A stretch of DNA of 64,000 nucleotides, taken from Psychrobacillus sp042944905 (GTDB taxonomy: Bacteria; Bacillota; Bacilli; Bacillales_A; Planococcaceae). Made by a program: the position numbers and the translations under genes. Where the stretch lies: positions 744,001-808,000 of the forward strand of contig NZ_CP168496.1 in the NCBI RefSeq assembly GCF_042944905.1. Direction: 5' to 3'. The notes under the pieces were generated by a model. That model ran no database searches and was not told the origin of the DNA. It worked only from the letters and a program-made list of their open reading frames with translations. Below are positions 44,368 through 54,029 of the stretch, one piece after another (the stretch's first letter is position 1; each line of letters opens with the position of its first letter).

Positions 44368-45044
44368 AGGCGAAAGCGGTAATATTTGACTTAGATGATA
44401 CTCTGATTTCTGAAAAACAATATATTATAAGTGGCTACCAACATGTATCAAAAATATTAAGTGGGAAATTAGAAAAAGATGAAATAGAGCTATATGAACT
44501 ACTTATTAAATTGTTAAGTGACAGCTCTGAAAATGTTTTTAATAGACTTCTAGATAAATTTGAGTTTAAGTACACAAAAAATACCATTTTAAATCTTGTT
44601 CAAGAGTATCGTAATCATTTACCAAATATTAATTTTTTTTATGACGTATTACCATGTTTAGATATCTTGAAAAGTAAAGAGATGAAAACAGGAATAATAA
44701 CAGATGGTTATTCAAATGCCCAGCAGCAAAAGATTAAAGCCGTTGGAGCAAGTAATTATTTCAATAAAATTATTGTTACAGATGAGTTAGGAAGAGAATT
44801 TTGGAAACCACATCCCAAAGCATTTGAAATTATGAAACATGCGTTAGACGTTAAGTATGATGAAATGATTTATGTTGGGGATAATCCTAAAAAGGATTTT
44901 TATATAAGTAGCATATACCCTATTAAAACTATAAGGGTAAAACGAGAAAATGGCGTTTATGCTACCAGTGAATATTTTCAAGGTGTAAAAGAGAATATCA
45001 CTATTTCCTCTTTAAAAGAGATTATTGATGTGCTCAATTTATAG
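44361..45044 (+). CDS. HAD-superfamily hydrolase paired with the ATP-grasp enzyme
   Basis: 227 residues. HAD motif I VIFDLDDTLIS, motif II IITDGYSN, motif III Lys near FWKPHPKAFEIM, motif IV YVGDNPKKDFY; the C1-cap type of phosphatases. It overlaps the ATP-grasp gene by 7 bases and lacks its own strong ribosome site, consistent with coupling. The substrate is unknown; a role in removing phosphate from a sugar or acyl intermediate made by the ATP-grasp partner is plausible. Confidence 0.85.
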   Translation: MVKAKAVIFDLDDTLISEKQYIISGYQHVSKILSGKLEKDEIELYELLIKLLSDSSENVFNRLLDKFEFKYTKNTILNLVQEYRNHLPNINFFYDVLPCLDILKSKEMKTGIITDGYSNAQQQKIKAVGASNYFNKIIVTDELGREFWKPHPKAFEIMKHALDVKYDEMIYVGDNPKKDFYISSIYPIKTIRVKRENGVYATSEYFQGVKENITISSLKEIIDVLNL

Positions 45045-45068
45045 ACTTTTAATGATTGGAGATCATTT

Positions 45069-46310
45069 ATGAATACAATTTCTAAAAGAATTGCAATTAC
45101 TGGGCCATTCGCAGATGTTAACTTTGGTGACTATGCAATGCTTATTAATAACATTTACGACCTAGACATTAAAGACATTACACTATTTTCTTATGATAAT
45201 GATTTCCTTAGAACTATAAAAGAAGATTATTTAAGTGATTATAATGTAAATATAGTTGAGGTTAAACTCACAGATGAATATAGCAATTGTATAAAAAATG
45301 ATTATACATTTACACCAATTGAAATATTATCAATGGTAAGTAATTACAATGAGCTACTAGAGAAAATAAAAAACATTGATGTTCTGATAGTAAATGGTGG
45401 AGGTTATTTTAACGGACTATGGAGTATGCCCCATAGAATAGTAAGGTTAATAAAAATAATTGCACCAATACTTGTTGCAAACCAATTAAATAAAAAAATA
45501 ATGTTTACAGGTAATAGTTATGGGCCATTTGCAAAGGATTCAGGGTTTTTTGCTTCTCTATTTAATGCATTGAGTAATGTAACTTTTGGATGCCGAGATA
45601 ATTTATATTCTCCAATGTGGGCGAGACAAGTAGGAGTAAAAGACAACGATATAAGAAATATTCCAGATGACTTATTTTTAATTAACGATAGGATTCTAAC
45701 GCAACAAATAACTTCATCAGTAAAAAGTAAGGATTATATTGTTATGGAAACTTATTTACCCATAAATTTTATTGAAGATAACATTCATTATTTCAAAAAT
45801 TTTTCAAAGAAAATGTATGAACGATATGGTTTAGAAATAGTTTTTTTACCACTTAATTTAGAGCATGGTGGTATGCAACAAGCGGTATATCTTAATGAAG
45901 TACTTGAGAACTATGATTATGTGGATATATCAAAGAAGGGTTACCTTCCAATTCAAGATGCGGTAGAAGTAATTAGGAATGCGAAGTTGGTGGTTAGTTC
46001 CAGGTATCATGCTTTGGTAGTTGCATTAGGAACTGAAACGCCAACCATTAGCGTCTTGAAAGATGTCATGGGCGATAAAAGATACTACTATAACAAGAAT
46101 TGTGGAATGTTAAGACTTGTTTTAAATGGTACTAACTTTGATGAAAGATATTACATAAGAATGGATTATCTTGAAACTTTAGATTTCATTACAAATAATT
46201 TTAATGAAATTGTTGAAGAACAGAAGAAAAACTATAATGCACAGTATATCTCAAATAAAGAATTTCTTAAGAATATTAGAGAAGAATATTTAAATGAAAT
46301 AATTAATTAA
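45069..46310 (+). CDS. Polysaccharide pyruvyl transferase family protein
   Basis: 413 residues. N-terminal ITGPFADVNFGDYAML, a central VLIVNGGGYFNGLW, FTGNSYGPF and the C-terminal SRYHALVVALGTETPTISV mark the PF04230 family. Members move pyruvate from phosphoenolpyruvate onto sugar hydroxyls, giving an acidic ketal. TTGGAGATCATTT provides the ribosome site. It is longer than EpsO (~320) and lacks a membrane segment. A pyruvylated sugar in the exopolysaccharide is expected. Confidence 0.85.
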   Translation: MNTISKRIAITGPFADVNFGDYAMLINNIYDLDIKDITLFSYDNDFLRTIKEDYLSDYNVNIVEVKLTDEYSNCIKNDYTFTPIEILSMVSNYNELLEKIKNIDVLIVNGGGYFNGLWSMPHRIVRLIKIIAPILVANQLNKKIMFTGNSYGPFAKDSGFFASLFNALSNVTFGCRDNLYSPMWARQVGVKDNDIRNIPDDLFLINDRILTQQITSSVKSKDYIVMETYLPINFIEDNIHYFKNFSKKMYERYGLEIVFLPLNLEHGGMQQAVYLNEVLENYDYVDISKKGYLPIQDAVEVIRNAKLVVSSRYHALVVALGTETPTISVLKDVMGDKRYYYNKNCGMLRLVLNGTNFDERYYIRMDYLETLDFITNNFNEIVEEQKKNYNAQYISNKEFLKNIREEYLNEIIN

Positions 46311-46348
46311 TATGGATTCCTATTTAATTGATTGGTGAGGGTGAATAG

Positions 46349-46981
46349 ATGATTTATAAAAAATATCTAAAAAGAGTAATGGATATCATTTGTAGTGGAT
46401 TAGCTTTATTAATCCTGTCTCCTATATTTTTAATTATTGCTTTAACGATAAGATTAGATACTAGAGGACCTGTAATTTTCACACAGAAAAGAGTTGGCAA
46501 AGATAAAGAACCATTCAATATTTACAAATTTAGAACAATGTTGACATTTGAAGATAGTTTTTATGAAGATGGAACACCAATTGAGAATTATGACCGAAAA
46601 ACAAAAGTGGGAAACTTCTTGAGGAAAACTAGCCTGGATGAACTTCCACAGCTTATTAATATATTTATAGGTGATATGTCAATTGTAGGCCCTAGACCAA
46701 CCTTGTTATATCAAGTGGAAAAGTATAATTCAACCCAAGCAAGACGTTTAGAGGTTAGACCTGGTTTAACAGGACATGCTCAAGTAAGTGGTCGTAATAG
46801 TCTTAGTTGGGACGAAAAAATCCAATGTGATTTAGACTATGTCAATCGTATAACATTCTTAAGAGATTTTAAGATAATCTTAAAGACCATATTGGTAGTG
46901 TTAAAAACTGAAAAGGTTGAGTTTACAAAACCAGATGAAATAAGTAAGCATTCAGGGGATATAAGAAAAGACATTTCATAG
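46349..46981 (+). CDS. Initiating sugar-phosphate transferase (EpsL/PglC type)
   Basis: 210 residues. One re-entrant/membrane helix (~12-32, KRVMDIICSGLALLILSPIF), then GPVIFTQKRVGKDKEPFNIY, KFRTM, KTSLDELPQLINI and the GDMSIVGPRPTL motif of small monotopic phosphoglycosyl transferases. It attaches the first sugar phosphate, probably the amino-dideoxy sugar, to undecaprenyl phosphate. The ATG follows TGAGGGTGAATAG. It stands directly before the GT4 enzyme. Confidence 0.92.
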   Translation: MIYKKYLKRVMDIICSGLALLILSPIFLIIALTIRLDTRGPVIFTQKRVGKDKEPFNIYKFRTMLTFEDSFYEDGTPIENYDRKTKVGNFLRKTSLDELPQLINIFIGDMSIVGPRPTLLYQVEKYNSTQARRLEVRPGLTGHAQVSGRNSLSWDEKIQCDLDYVNRITFLRDFKIILKTILVVLKTEKVEFTKPDEISKHSGDIRKDIS

Positions 46982-46996
46982 GAGGATAATGGACTT

Positions 46997-48091
46997 TTGA
47001 AAAAAGTTTTGATTTTATCAAATCATATTTTAGGCATTTACAGTTTTCGTAGAGAACTTATACAAAGAATGCTTGATGAGGGGTATGAAGTATTTATTGC
47101 AGCGCCTGCACATGAAAAGACTTCTTATTTTACTCAAATGGGTTGCGAATGTATAGAGACACCAATAAATAGACGAGGGACTAATCCAATTACTGATATT
47201 AAACTATTATTTAATTATTTCAAAGTAGTAAAAAAGTTAAAACCCGATGTTGTATTAACTTACACAATTAAACCTAATGTTTATGGTGGTATTGTTTGTA
47301 GATTATTAGATGTTCCTTATATAGCAAACATTACCGGACTAGGAACAGTGGTAGAAAATAAAGGTATTTTACAGAAAGTCACCTTATTCTTATATCGTAT
47401 TGCATTAAAGGGTGTAAGCAGTTTATTCTTTCAAAATGAAGAAAACCAACGCTTCTTTAAGAATGAGAATATTGCAGTAAATAAGCATCAGTTAATCCCC
47501 GGATCTGGTGTTAATCTAGAACACTTTAATTTATTGGATTATCCAGGTGATGAAAAAGTAGAATTCCTATTTATTGCAAGGATAATGAAAGAAAAGGGAA
47601 TAGATCAGTACTTGGAAGCGGCTGAATATATTAAGGATAGGCATCCTAATACTGTGTTTCACATTCTTGGAAATTGTGATGAAGATTATATTGGTAAGTT
47701 AAATGAAATGGATAAAAAAGGAATTATTACATATCATGGAAGACGAGATGATGTTCGAGAATTTCATAAGTATTCACACTGTACAATACACCCTACGTAT
47801 TATCCAGAGGGTATGTCAAATGTATTGTTAGAAAGTGCAGCATGTGGGAGACCCATTATTACTACTAATAGACCAGGTTGTAAAGAGATTGTTGATAATG
47901 GTCAAAATGGATATTTAATAATGCAGCAAAACAGCGAGGACTTGATAGAAAAAATTGAAAAATTTTTAAGTATGGATTATGAAACTAAGAAAAAAATGGG
48001 GCTATATTCTAGAAAAAAAGTTGAAAATAAGTTTGATCGAAATATAGTTGTTAATGCATATATTGAGAAAATAGATCAAATCAACAAATAG
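46997..48091 (+). CDS. GT4 glycosyltransferase (PglA/EpsD-like)
   Basis: 364 residues. TTG start eight bases after GGAGGAT; the intervening ATG at 46989 is out of frame. N-terminal KKVLILSNHILGIYSFRREL and ANITGLGTV, C-terminal FIARIMKEKGIDQYLEAAE, HPTYYPEGMSNVLLESAACG and TNRPGCKEIV, typical of GT-B retaining enzymes of family 4 near PglA. It likely adds the second sugar to the lipid-linked primer on the inner face of the membrane. Confidence 0.9.
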   Translation: MKKVLILSNHILGIYSFRRELIQRMLDEGYEVFIAAPAHEKTSYFTQMGCECIETPINRRGTNPITDIKLLFNYFKVVKKLKPDVVLTYTIKPNVYGGIVCRLLDVPYIANITGLGTVVENKGILQKVTLFLYRIALKGVSSLFFQNEENQRFFKNENIAVNKHQLIPGSGVNLEHFNLLDYPGDEKVEFLFIARIMKEKGIDQYLEAAEYIKDRHPNTVFHILGNCDEDYIGKLNEMDKKGIITYHGRRDDVREFHKYSHCTIHPTYYPEGMSNVLLESAACGRPIITTNRPGCKEIVDNGQNGYLIMQQNSEDLIEKIEKFLSMDYETKKKMGLYSRKKVENKFDRNIVVNAYIEKIDQINK

Positions 48092-48174
48092 AACAATGAG
48101 GATATAAAAATTCACCATATTAATTCTGAAGTAAGATTATTGATCATTGAAAACCTGAGTGAGGAAGGTATGAA

Positions 48175-48984
48175 ATGAATAAGCAATTAATTTCTGTTAT
48201 ATGTACAGTGAAAAATGCCGAACAAACAATATCAGAAACAATTGACTCAGTCATAAATCAAACCTATGAAAATTGGGAAATGATAATTGTTGATGATGGT
48301 TCAACTGATAAAACTAAATATATACTAGAGGAATATTCAAGATTAGATAAAAGGATTAAACCACACTTTTCTCCTGGGCCAGGTAGAGGAAAGGCTTTAA
48401 ACAAAGCAATTGAATTGTCATCTGGTTATTATGTAGCTAATTTAGATGCGGATGATGTTTTTCACCCTCAAAAACTTGAAATACAAATCAATACTTTTAA
48501 TAGTGATAAAAGTTTATTTATTGTTGCAACCAAAAGTATTATTATCTATAACAATGATAAGGCGGCATGGAAAAAAGTAAAAAGTGACCATCACAATTTT
48601 CATATAATAGGTAATGAAATATTAAAGAAAAATGTACTTAATCATTCTTCTACAATGATGATTAAGAGCAAATTAGATGGTATTGGAAGGTACAATCAAG
48701 GAAGACAATCCCAATTAGACTACGAACTATGGCTTAGAGCTCACAATAAAAGTTTAATAATAATGAGATTAGATATAGCATTAACAGCGAAGAGAATTCA
48801 TAGTAATCAGTCTTTTGAAAACAAAAAAAGAATTAAATATCTATTTAATAGTTCAACATTACAACTTAAATATATTTTATTACAAAAAAAGTATCATCTA
48901 ATACTATTATTACCTATAAGAATAACCCTAGGACTTTTGCCGTTTCATCTAAGACAAAAAATTAGAAATCAAATAAAGATATAA
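48175..48984 (+). CDS. GT2 glycosyltransferase
   Basis: 269 residues. GT-A fold motifs: SVICTVKNAEQTISETIDSV, MIIVDDGSTDKTK, and the DXD-containing NLDADDVFHPQKLE. The C-terminal ~60 residues are basic and hydrophobic, consistent with membrane contact. GAGGAAGGT lies ~9 bases before the ATG. It adds a sugar of unknown type during repeat-unit assembly. Confidence 0.88.
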   Translation: MNKQLISVICTVKNAEQTISETIDSVINQTYENWEMIIVDDGSTDKTKYILEEYSRLDKRIKPHFSPGPGRGKALNKAIELSSGYYVANLDADDVFHPQKLEIQINTFNSDKSLFIVATKSIIIYNNDKAAWKKVKSDHHNFHIIGNEILKKNVLNHSSTMMIKSKLDGIGRYNQGRQSQLDYELWLRAHNKSLIIMRLDIALTAKRIHSNQSFENKKRIKYLFNSSTLQLKYILLQKKYHLILLLPIRITLGLLPFHLRQKIRNQIKI

Positions 48985-49694
48985 AAGTGTCAAAGTAGGA
49001 GTTGATATATTTAGGTATGAAAGATATTTTTTAGAGAAATTTAATGCTAGCAGACTTAAAGAATATCAACTAATTGACATAGAATAAGGTTATTAACTGA
49101 TTCAAAAAGTAGTATCTATTTACTGATAGATTTATTTAAGGTTTTCACCAATTGTTTGATAAATTAAACGAAACTGAACAAATGCATGATTGCATTCAAT
49201 TAGAATATTTTTCTTATAATATACCGATTACGCTTGAAATGTAGTCTACGAATTGCATTGATAGGGTTATTACCTCATTCTCAGCCGCATTTGGATTAAG
49301 GTAGTAATGATACCTTACAATTTCCTCTAATTGTAAATTGTTCTCAGAAAAACTGACAGCAGGGAGAATCAAGGGTCTGACTTAGGTAACCCCGGATTTC
49401 ATCTATTCTTGTATTAATAACAATGAATCTGCCGGAATTTTAGTTTTTAAGAACAACACCTGACGGGAAATATTTAGATAGAAAATAAATACCTCAACAT
49501 ACGTTAAATGTTATACTAACAGAATTGACAAATAAGTAGTTGTTTTGAACTAAAATAACAGCGTAATACAATTTTGTTTTAGGAAAATGAAAGAAAATAT
49601 GAATTTGAAATTTTAAAAGAGTAAAGGATACTTTTAAATAAATTTATGATTTGCTATATGTAAATATTTATGCTTTGAGAAGGAGAAATATTTA
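48985..49694. other. 710-base gap inside the polysaccharide cluster
   Basis: No intact gene. A frame at 48989-49087 reads VGVDIFRYERYFLEKFNASR and ends soon after; it could be a relic of a lost gene but has no start. The rest is AT-rich with many stops in all frames. GAGAAGGAGAAA at 49677 is the ribosome site of the next gene. A deletion or decay event in the middle of the cluster is likely. Confidence 0.4.
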
Positions 49695-50810
49695 ATGACT
49701 GATTTACAAAGCCTACTACTCTATTTAGTAGCGTTCTTTATTTCTTGTTTTTTTGCTTTTTTTGCACAACAGGAAAGTTTAAATCGTTATCTAAAATATG
49801 AATCCCCCAAAAATACTTTTGTATATTTTATTTTATTAATCCTATCAAGTAGTATACCAACTATTATTGCAGGACTAAGATATAATGTTGGTGTAGATTA
49901 TGGAAGGTACGTAAATGGGTATTATCAAGTAGTTAATGAAGGGATAAAAGAACATATTTTTGATAAGGAAATAGGACATATGGTTTTAATAAAAATGTCC
50001 GAACTTATTTTTAATGATCCACAAGGATTGTTTTTATTTTCAGCTTTATTAACCATGTTTTTTTTATATCTCATTTTGAACTATCATAGATATAAAATTC
50101 CGTTTTTTCTTATATTAATTTTGTATTACTCAAAATTTTATGCTGTGTCTTTAAATGTAATGAGACAATCCATATCCATGGTTATCATAGTTTACTCGTT
50201 AAAATACATTATAGAAAAGAACTTTAAAAGGTACTTATTTTTTGTTCTTTTAGCTTCAATGTTCCATACTACAGCACTAATAGCCCTACCTTTTTATATA
50301 GTGTTTGATAAAGGTAATAATATAAAAATATATAGAAAAATCCTAATTTTATTAGCTGTGGCATCAATAGTTATATTTTTACCACAACTTTTGTCTTCCT
50401 TTTCCAATATTCAATTTTTCAAATATGATGCGTATGCTACTCTAAAATCAGCAAATTTAAGTTTCTCTTCTTATCTAACAACCATATTTCTAATATTGAT
50501 ATTAATAATAAGAAGGAGAGATTTACTTAAATATGATAAGCGGGTTGAACTATATACATGGTTATATATTTACGGAGCCATTTTTAGCCTTGCGAGTTTA
50601 CACTTTGAGTATGCTGGAAGAATTTCTCGATACTTTGATATTTTATCTATTTTGTTAATTCCTTATATCGTTATAATTATAAAAAATAAACCGATAAAAT
50701 ATTTCGTGTATTTTTTAGTCGTTGTGTATGCAATTTCAACATTTGTTATGGCTAATTATATATATGATAGTCACCAGATTATCCCATACAGGCATGTTTT
50801 TTATAAATAA
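49695..50810 (+). CDS. EpsG-family polysaccharide polymerase-like membrane protein
   Basis: 371 residues with about ten membrane helices. The signature GLRYNVGVDYGRYVNGYYQV after the second helix, NVMRQSISMVI, and SMFHTTALIALPFYIVF match the EpsG family, thought to polymerise repeat units outside the membrane (Wzy-like role). Codon use is markedly AT-rich compared with the biosynthetic genes upstream of 43 kb. Confidence 0.85.
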   Translation: MTDLQSLLLYLVAFFISCFFAFFAQQESLNRYLKYESPKNTFVYFILLILSSSIPTIIAGLRYNVGVDYGRYVNGYYQVVNEGIKEHIFDKEIGHMVLIKMSELIFNDPQGLFLFSALLTMFFLYLILNYHRYKIPFFLILILYYSKFYAVSLNVMRQSISMVIIVYSLKYIIEKNFKRYLFFVLLASMFHTTALIALPFYIVFDKGNNIKIYRKILILLAVASIVIFLPQLLSSFSNIQFFKYDAYATLKSANLSFSSYLTTIFLILILIIRRRDLLKYDKRVELYTWLYIYGAIFSLASLHFEYAGRISRYFDILSILLIPYIVIIIKNKPIKYFVYFLVVVYAISTFVMANYIYDSHQIIPYRHVFYK

Positions 50811-51004
50811 AATAATAATGCTTATTTGATTACTAGAGTTAAATCCTTAATTACTCAAATATACAGAGAGTTTGGAAAGTAGTACACTCGCACCTGGTCA
50901 GTTCAAGAGTAGAATAGAGCTGAATCCGACGAAAAGGATACTGTTAGAATAAATAAATACATTTATATTATTTAAGTAATCGTAATCTAGAAATGAGGTT
51001 TACT

Positions 51005-51961
51005 ATGATTAATCTTTCTATAATAATTCCACATTTTAATTCTGTATCATCACTAAAAAAATTGCTCGAGAGTATACCAAATTCAAAAGATATCCAAATA
51101 ATTGTAGTTGATGATAATAGCGAAGGAAGCCATAGGGAAGAATATTTAAAACTAAAGACAAAATATAATCAAAGTAATATAGAGTTTTATAATAACGAGT
51201 CAAAAAAGAAGGGTGCTGGTGCTTGTAGGAATATTGGATTAAATCAAGCAAATGGAAAGTGGCTACTTTTTGCAGATGCTGATGATTATTTCACGGATGT
51301 TTTTTTTGATATTTCCAAGAGATACTTTAACTCAGATAATGACGTTGTTTTTTTTAAACCGGTCAGTATAAATTTAGATACAGGGAAGCCTGCCGATCGT
51401 CATCTAGCATATGATAAACTAATTGATAACATGTTATGTGAATGTTTATATTCGGAGGTATTTTTGAGATATCGCTTTTATGTCCCATGGTCTAAACTTA
51501 TCAAATCAAGTTTGGTTAAGGAGAATAAAATATTCTTTGATGAAGTCATAGCCGCAAATGATTTGATGTTTTCCGCAAAAGTCGGATATCATATGAGAAA
51601 TTTTGATGTATCTGAGGAGAATATTTATTGTGTAACGAGAAATAAAGGTAGCCTGACAGCAACGGTCAGCCATGATGTTTATAATTCCCGATTATATGTA
51701 TATATAGATTATTTTAACTTTTTAAAAAGGTATTTAAATAGTGATGATTTTAAGGCATTGAATTTAAGTGGTATGGGATTTTTGATTTCTTCATTATTGA
51801 AATTTGGAGTTAAAAAAATGTTTTTTGTTTACAGGAAGTTGAAGAAAAATAATGTTCGTATTATTAGTCCTAAAGCATTTAATCCTGTTTGGTTTATGAA
51901 AAAAACTTTAAATGTTCTTAATAAGAATAAAAAAATGAAAAGCTATGTTATAAGAGAGTAG
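51005..51961 (+). CDS. GT2 glycosyltransferase (EpsJ-like)
   Basis: 318 residues from ATG 51005; the in-frame ATG 50993 contains the ribosome site TGAGGT. Motifs: LSIIIPHFNSVSSLKKLLES, QIIVVDDNSEG, KKGAGACRNIGLNQANGKW and FADADDYF (DXD). The C-terminal part has FYVPWSKLIKSSLVKENKI, common in capsule GT2 enzymes. It works in repeat-unit assembly; the sugar is unknown. The 190-base gap upstream shows nothing clear. Confidence 0.88.
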   Translation: MINLSIIIPHFNSVSSLKKLLESIPNSKDIQIIVVDDNSEGSHREEYLKLKTKYNQSNIEFYNNESKKKGAGACRNIGLNQANGKWLLFADADDYFTDVFFDISKRYFNSDNDVVFFKPVSINLDTGKPADRHLAYDKLIDNMLCECLYSEVFLRYRFYVPWSKLIKSSLVKENKIFFDEVIAANDLMFSAKVGYHMRNFDVSEENIYCVTRNKGSLTATVSHDVYNSRLYVYIDYFNFLKRYLNSDDFKALNLSGMGFLISSLLKFGVKKMFFVYRKLKKNNVRIISPKAFNPVWFMKKTLNVLNKNKKMKSYVIRE

Positions 51962-52207
51962 AAAAGTCACGTACGATTAATGATGAACTAATCAGTATTC
52001 AGAGTAGGAATATATTTCAGTCAATTGACGATGGTCCTATCGACTTTGTAGGAAAAGTACTCAGAACGTGTCAGTAAATTTAGGTACAGAAAATTGGCTT
52101 AAATCCATTTCTTTAAAAGGATACACTTGCAGTATAGTTAGTTACAAAAGAATTACTTTTATAATTTATCTACAAAAAAACATTAATAGCAATTTGAGGA
52201 ATTAAAT

Positions 52208-53665
52208 ATGACAAGTATAAAGAAAAACTTTTTATATAATTTATCTTATCAAGGGCTTTTGATCGTATTCCCATTTGTTACTGTTCCATATATTTCCCGT
52301 ATTCTTGGCCCCGAGGGTATTGGTATATATTCTTATACCCTCTCAATTGCAAGTTATTTTGTATTATTAGCAATGCTAGGTGTAAAGATTTACGGTAATC
52401 GAAGTATAGCTAGGGTGAAAGATGACAAATTAAAACTAAGTAAAACATTTTGGGAAATTTATACTTTTCAACTATTAACTTCCTCATTAATGATAGTAAT
52501 TTATATCTTGTATGCGATATTAGTAATAGAAAATCATTTTCTTATTTCTTTTATTCAATTAATTTATGTTTTATCAGCTGCGATTGATATTAGTTGGTTT
52601 TATTTTGGAGTTGAAAAGTTTAAAATAACTGTTTTAAGAGGAATGGTAATTAAAATATTAGGCGTTATTGCAGTTTTTATATTTGTAAAAAACCCTCACG
52701 ATTTGTGGATATACGTTTTAATTATGTCATTAACTACGGTACTTAATCAATTAGCATTATGGCCATTCTTATTAAGGTATGTAAATTTTATAAAACCAAC
52801 TTTGAGGGATATAAAAGCTCATATAAAACCAAATATAATTTTGTTTATACCTGTTATAGCAATTAGTTTATACACAATAATGGATAAAGTTATGGTAGGT
52901 TCTTTAAGTACAATGACAGAACTAGGATATTATGAAAATACTATAAAAATAATAGCGGTTCCATTTGGTGTTATCACTGCATTGGGCACAGTTATGATTC
53001 CAAGAATGTCTAATTTAATTGTAAATGGTAAATTTACACAAAGTGAAAAATATATTAATATTTCAATGAAATTTGTTTTATTTATTAGTTCCGCAATGGC
53101 GTTTGGTATAGCGGGGATTGCACCAATATTTGCACCAATATTTTTTGGGGAAGGGTTCATGCCAGTAGGAAATTTAATGGCATTGATTTCTCCTATAATA
53201 ATATTTAAAGCATGGGCCAATGTGATACGTACACAATATTTAATTCCAACATTAAAGGATAAAGAATATATAAGTTCTGTAATATTGGGTGCTTTTGTTA
53301 ATTTAATATTAAATTTGATGTTAATTAAGCCGTTTGGAGCGCTTGGAGCAGTTGTTGGTACAATAATTGCGGAGTTTACAGTGTCTTTACATCAAACTAT
53401 ATCTGTTAGGAAAGAGCTAGATATTCTATCCTATCTTAAGAGTGGAATATTCTTTATCATAAATGGATTGATCATGTTTGTAATTATAAGACTGATCGGT
53501 TTTTCTATGGGAACATCAATTTTGACTCTTATTATTGAGATTTGTTCGGGTGCACTAATTTATCTCCTTTTATGTTTAGTATACTTTAATTATACAAAGG
53601 ATGAGGTTTTTACAAAATACTTTAACAAAATAGTTAGACCAATTTTCAGGTTACTTAAAAAATAA
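52208..53665 (+). CDS. Wzx-type oligosaccharide flippase
   Basis: 485 residues and ~14 membrane helices. The N-terminus KNFLYNLSYQGLLIVFPFVT then VPYISRILGPEGIGIYSYTL is characteristic of polysaccharide flippases (MOP superfamily). It moves the undecaprenyl-linked repeat unit to the outer face for the EpsG-like polymerase. AATTTGAGGAATTAA precedes the ATG. The 245-base gap upstream (51962-52207) holds no recognisable gene. Confidence 0.92.
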   Translation: MTSIKKNFLYNLSYQGLLIVFPFVTVPYISRILGPEGIGIYSYTLSIASYFVLLAMLGVKIYGNRSIARVKDDKLKLSKTFWEIYTFQLLTSSLMIVIYILYAILVIENHFLISFIQLIYVLSAAIDISWFYFGVEKFKITVLRGMVIKILGVIAVFIFVKNPHDLWIYVLIMSLTTVLNQLALWPFLLRYVNFIKPTLRDIKAHIKPNIILFIPVIAISLYTIMDKVMVGSLSTMTELGYYENTIKIIAVPFGVITALGTVMIPRMSNLIVNGKFTQSEKYINISMKFVLFISSAMAFGIAGIAPIFAPIFFGEGFMPVGNLMALISPIIIFKAWANVIRTQYLIPTLKDKEYISSVILGAFVNLILNLMLIKPFGALGAVVGTIIAEFTVSLHQTISVRKELDILSYLKSGIFFIINGLIMFVIIRLIGFSMGTSILTLIIEICSGALIYLLLCLVYFNYTKDEVFTKYFNKIVRPIFRLLKK

Positions 53666-53676
53666 TAATAGGGATC

Positions 53677-53706
53677 GCCCAATTTTTAGCCAGATCTGGG
53701 CTTGTT
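53677..53706 (+). terminator. Possible terminator after the flippase gene
   Basis: GCCCA pairs with TGGGC around an ~18-base loop and is followed by TTGTTT; a short stem, so moderate confidence. Confidence 0.45.
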
Positions 53707-53865
53707 TCCATAATGCAGCTCTTAAATAACAGCATATTTGTAGGGGTTTTGCTACTATTGTTTTAATTTATGCAAGGATGTGCAAACAATGAACAATTAG
53801 TGCGATAAAAATACTTGATTCTGAAGCAAAAATTTATTTGGCACTCAAATTTAAGTGGTTTGTAT

Positions 53866-53896
53866 GGGAAGCACGGGGACAGTTCTTTTGCTTCCT
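53866..53896. repeat. Small hairpin element GGAAGCACGGGGACAG type
   Basis: GGAAGCA and TGCTTCC flank CGGGGACAGTTCTTT. Elements with this core recur in Firmicute genomes; only one copy was noticed in this window. The rest of 53707-54029 has no gene. Confidence 0.4.
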
Positions 53897-54029
53897 AATT
53901 AGTAGAACTACCACTTAACTTTGATATTTACCAATTTATTAATACGATATATTATACTCTATTTGATCACTAGCAGCAGTGCTAGTTTTTTAAATCTATT
54001 ATACAATTATATGTTTAGGGGGAGCTCAA

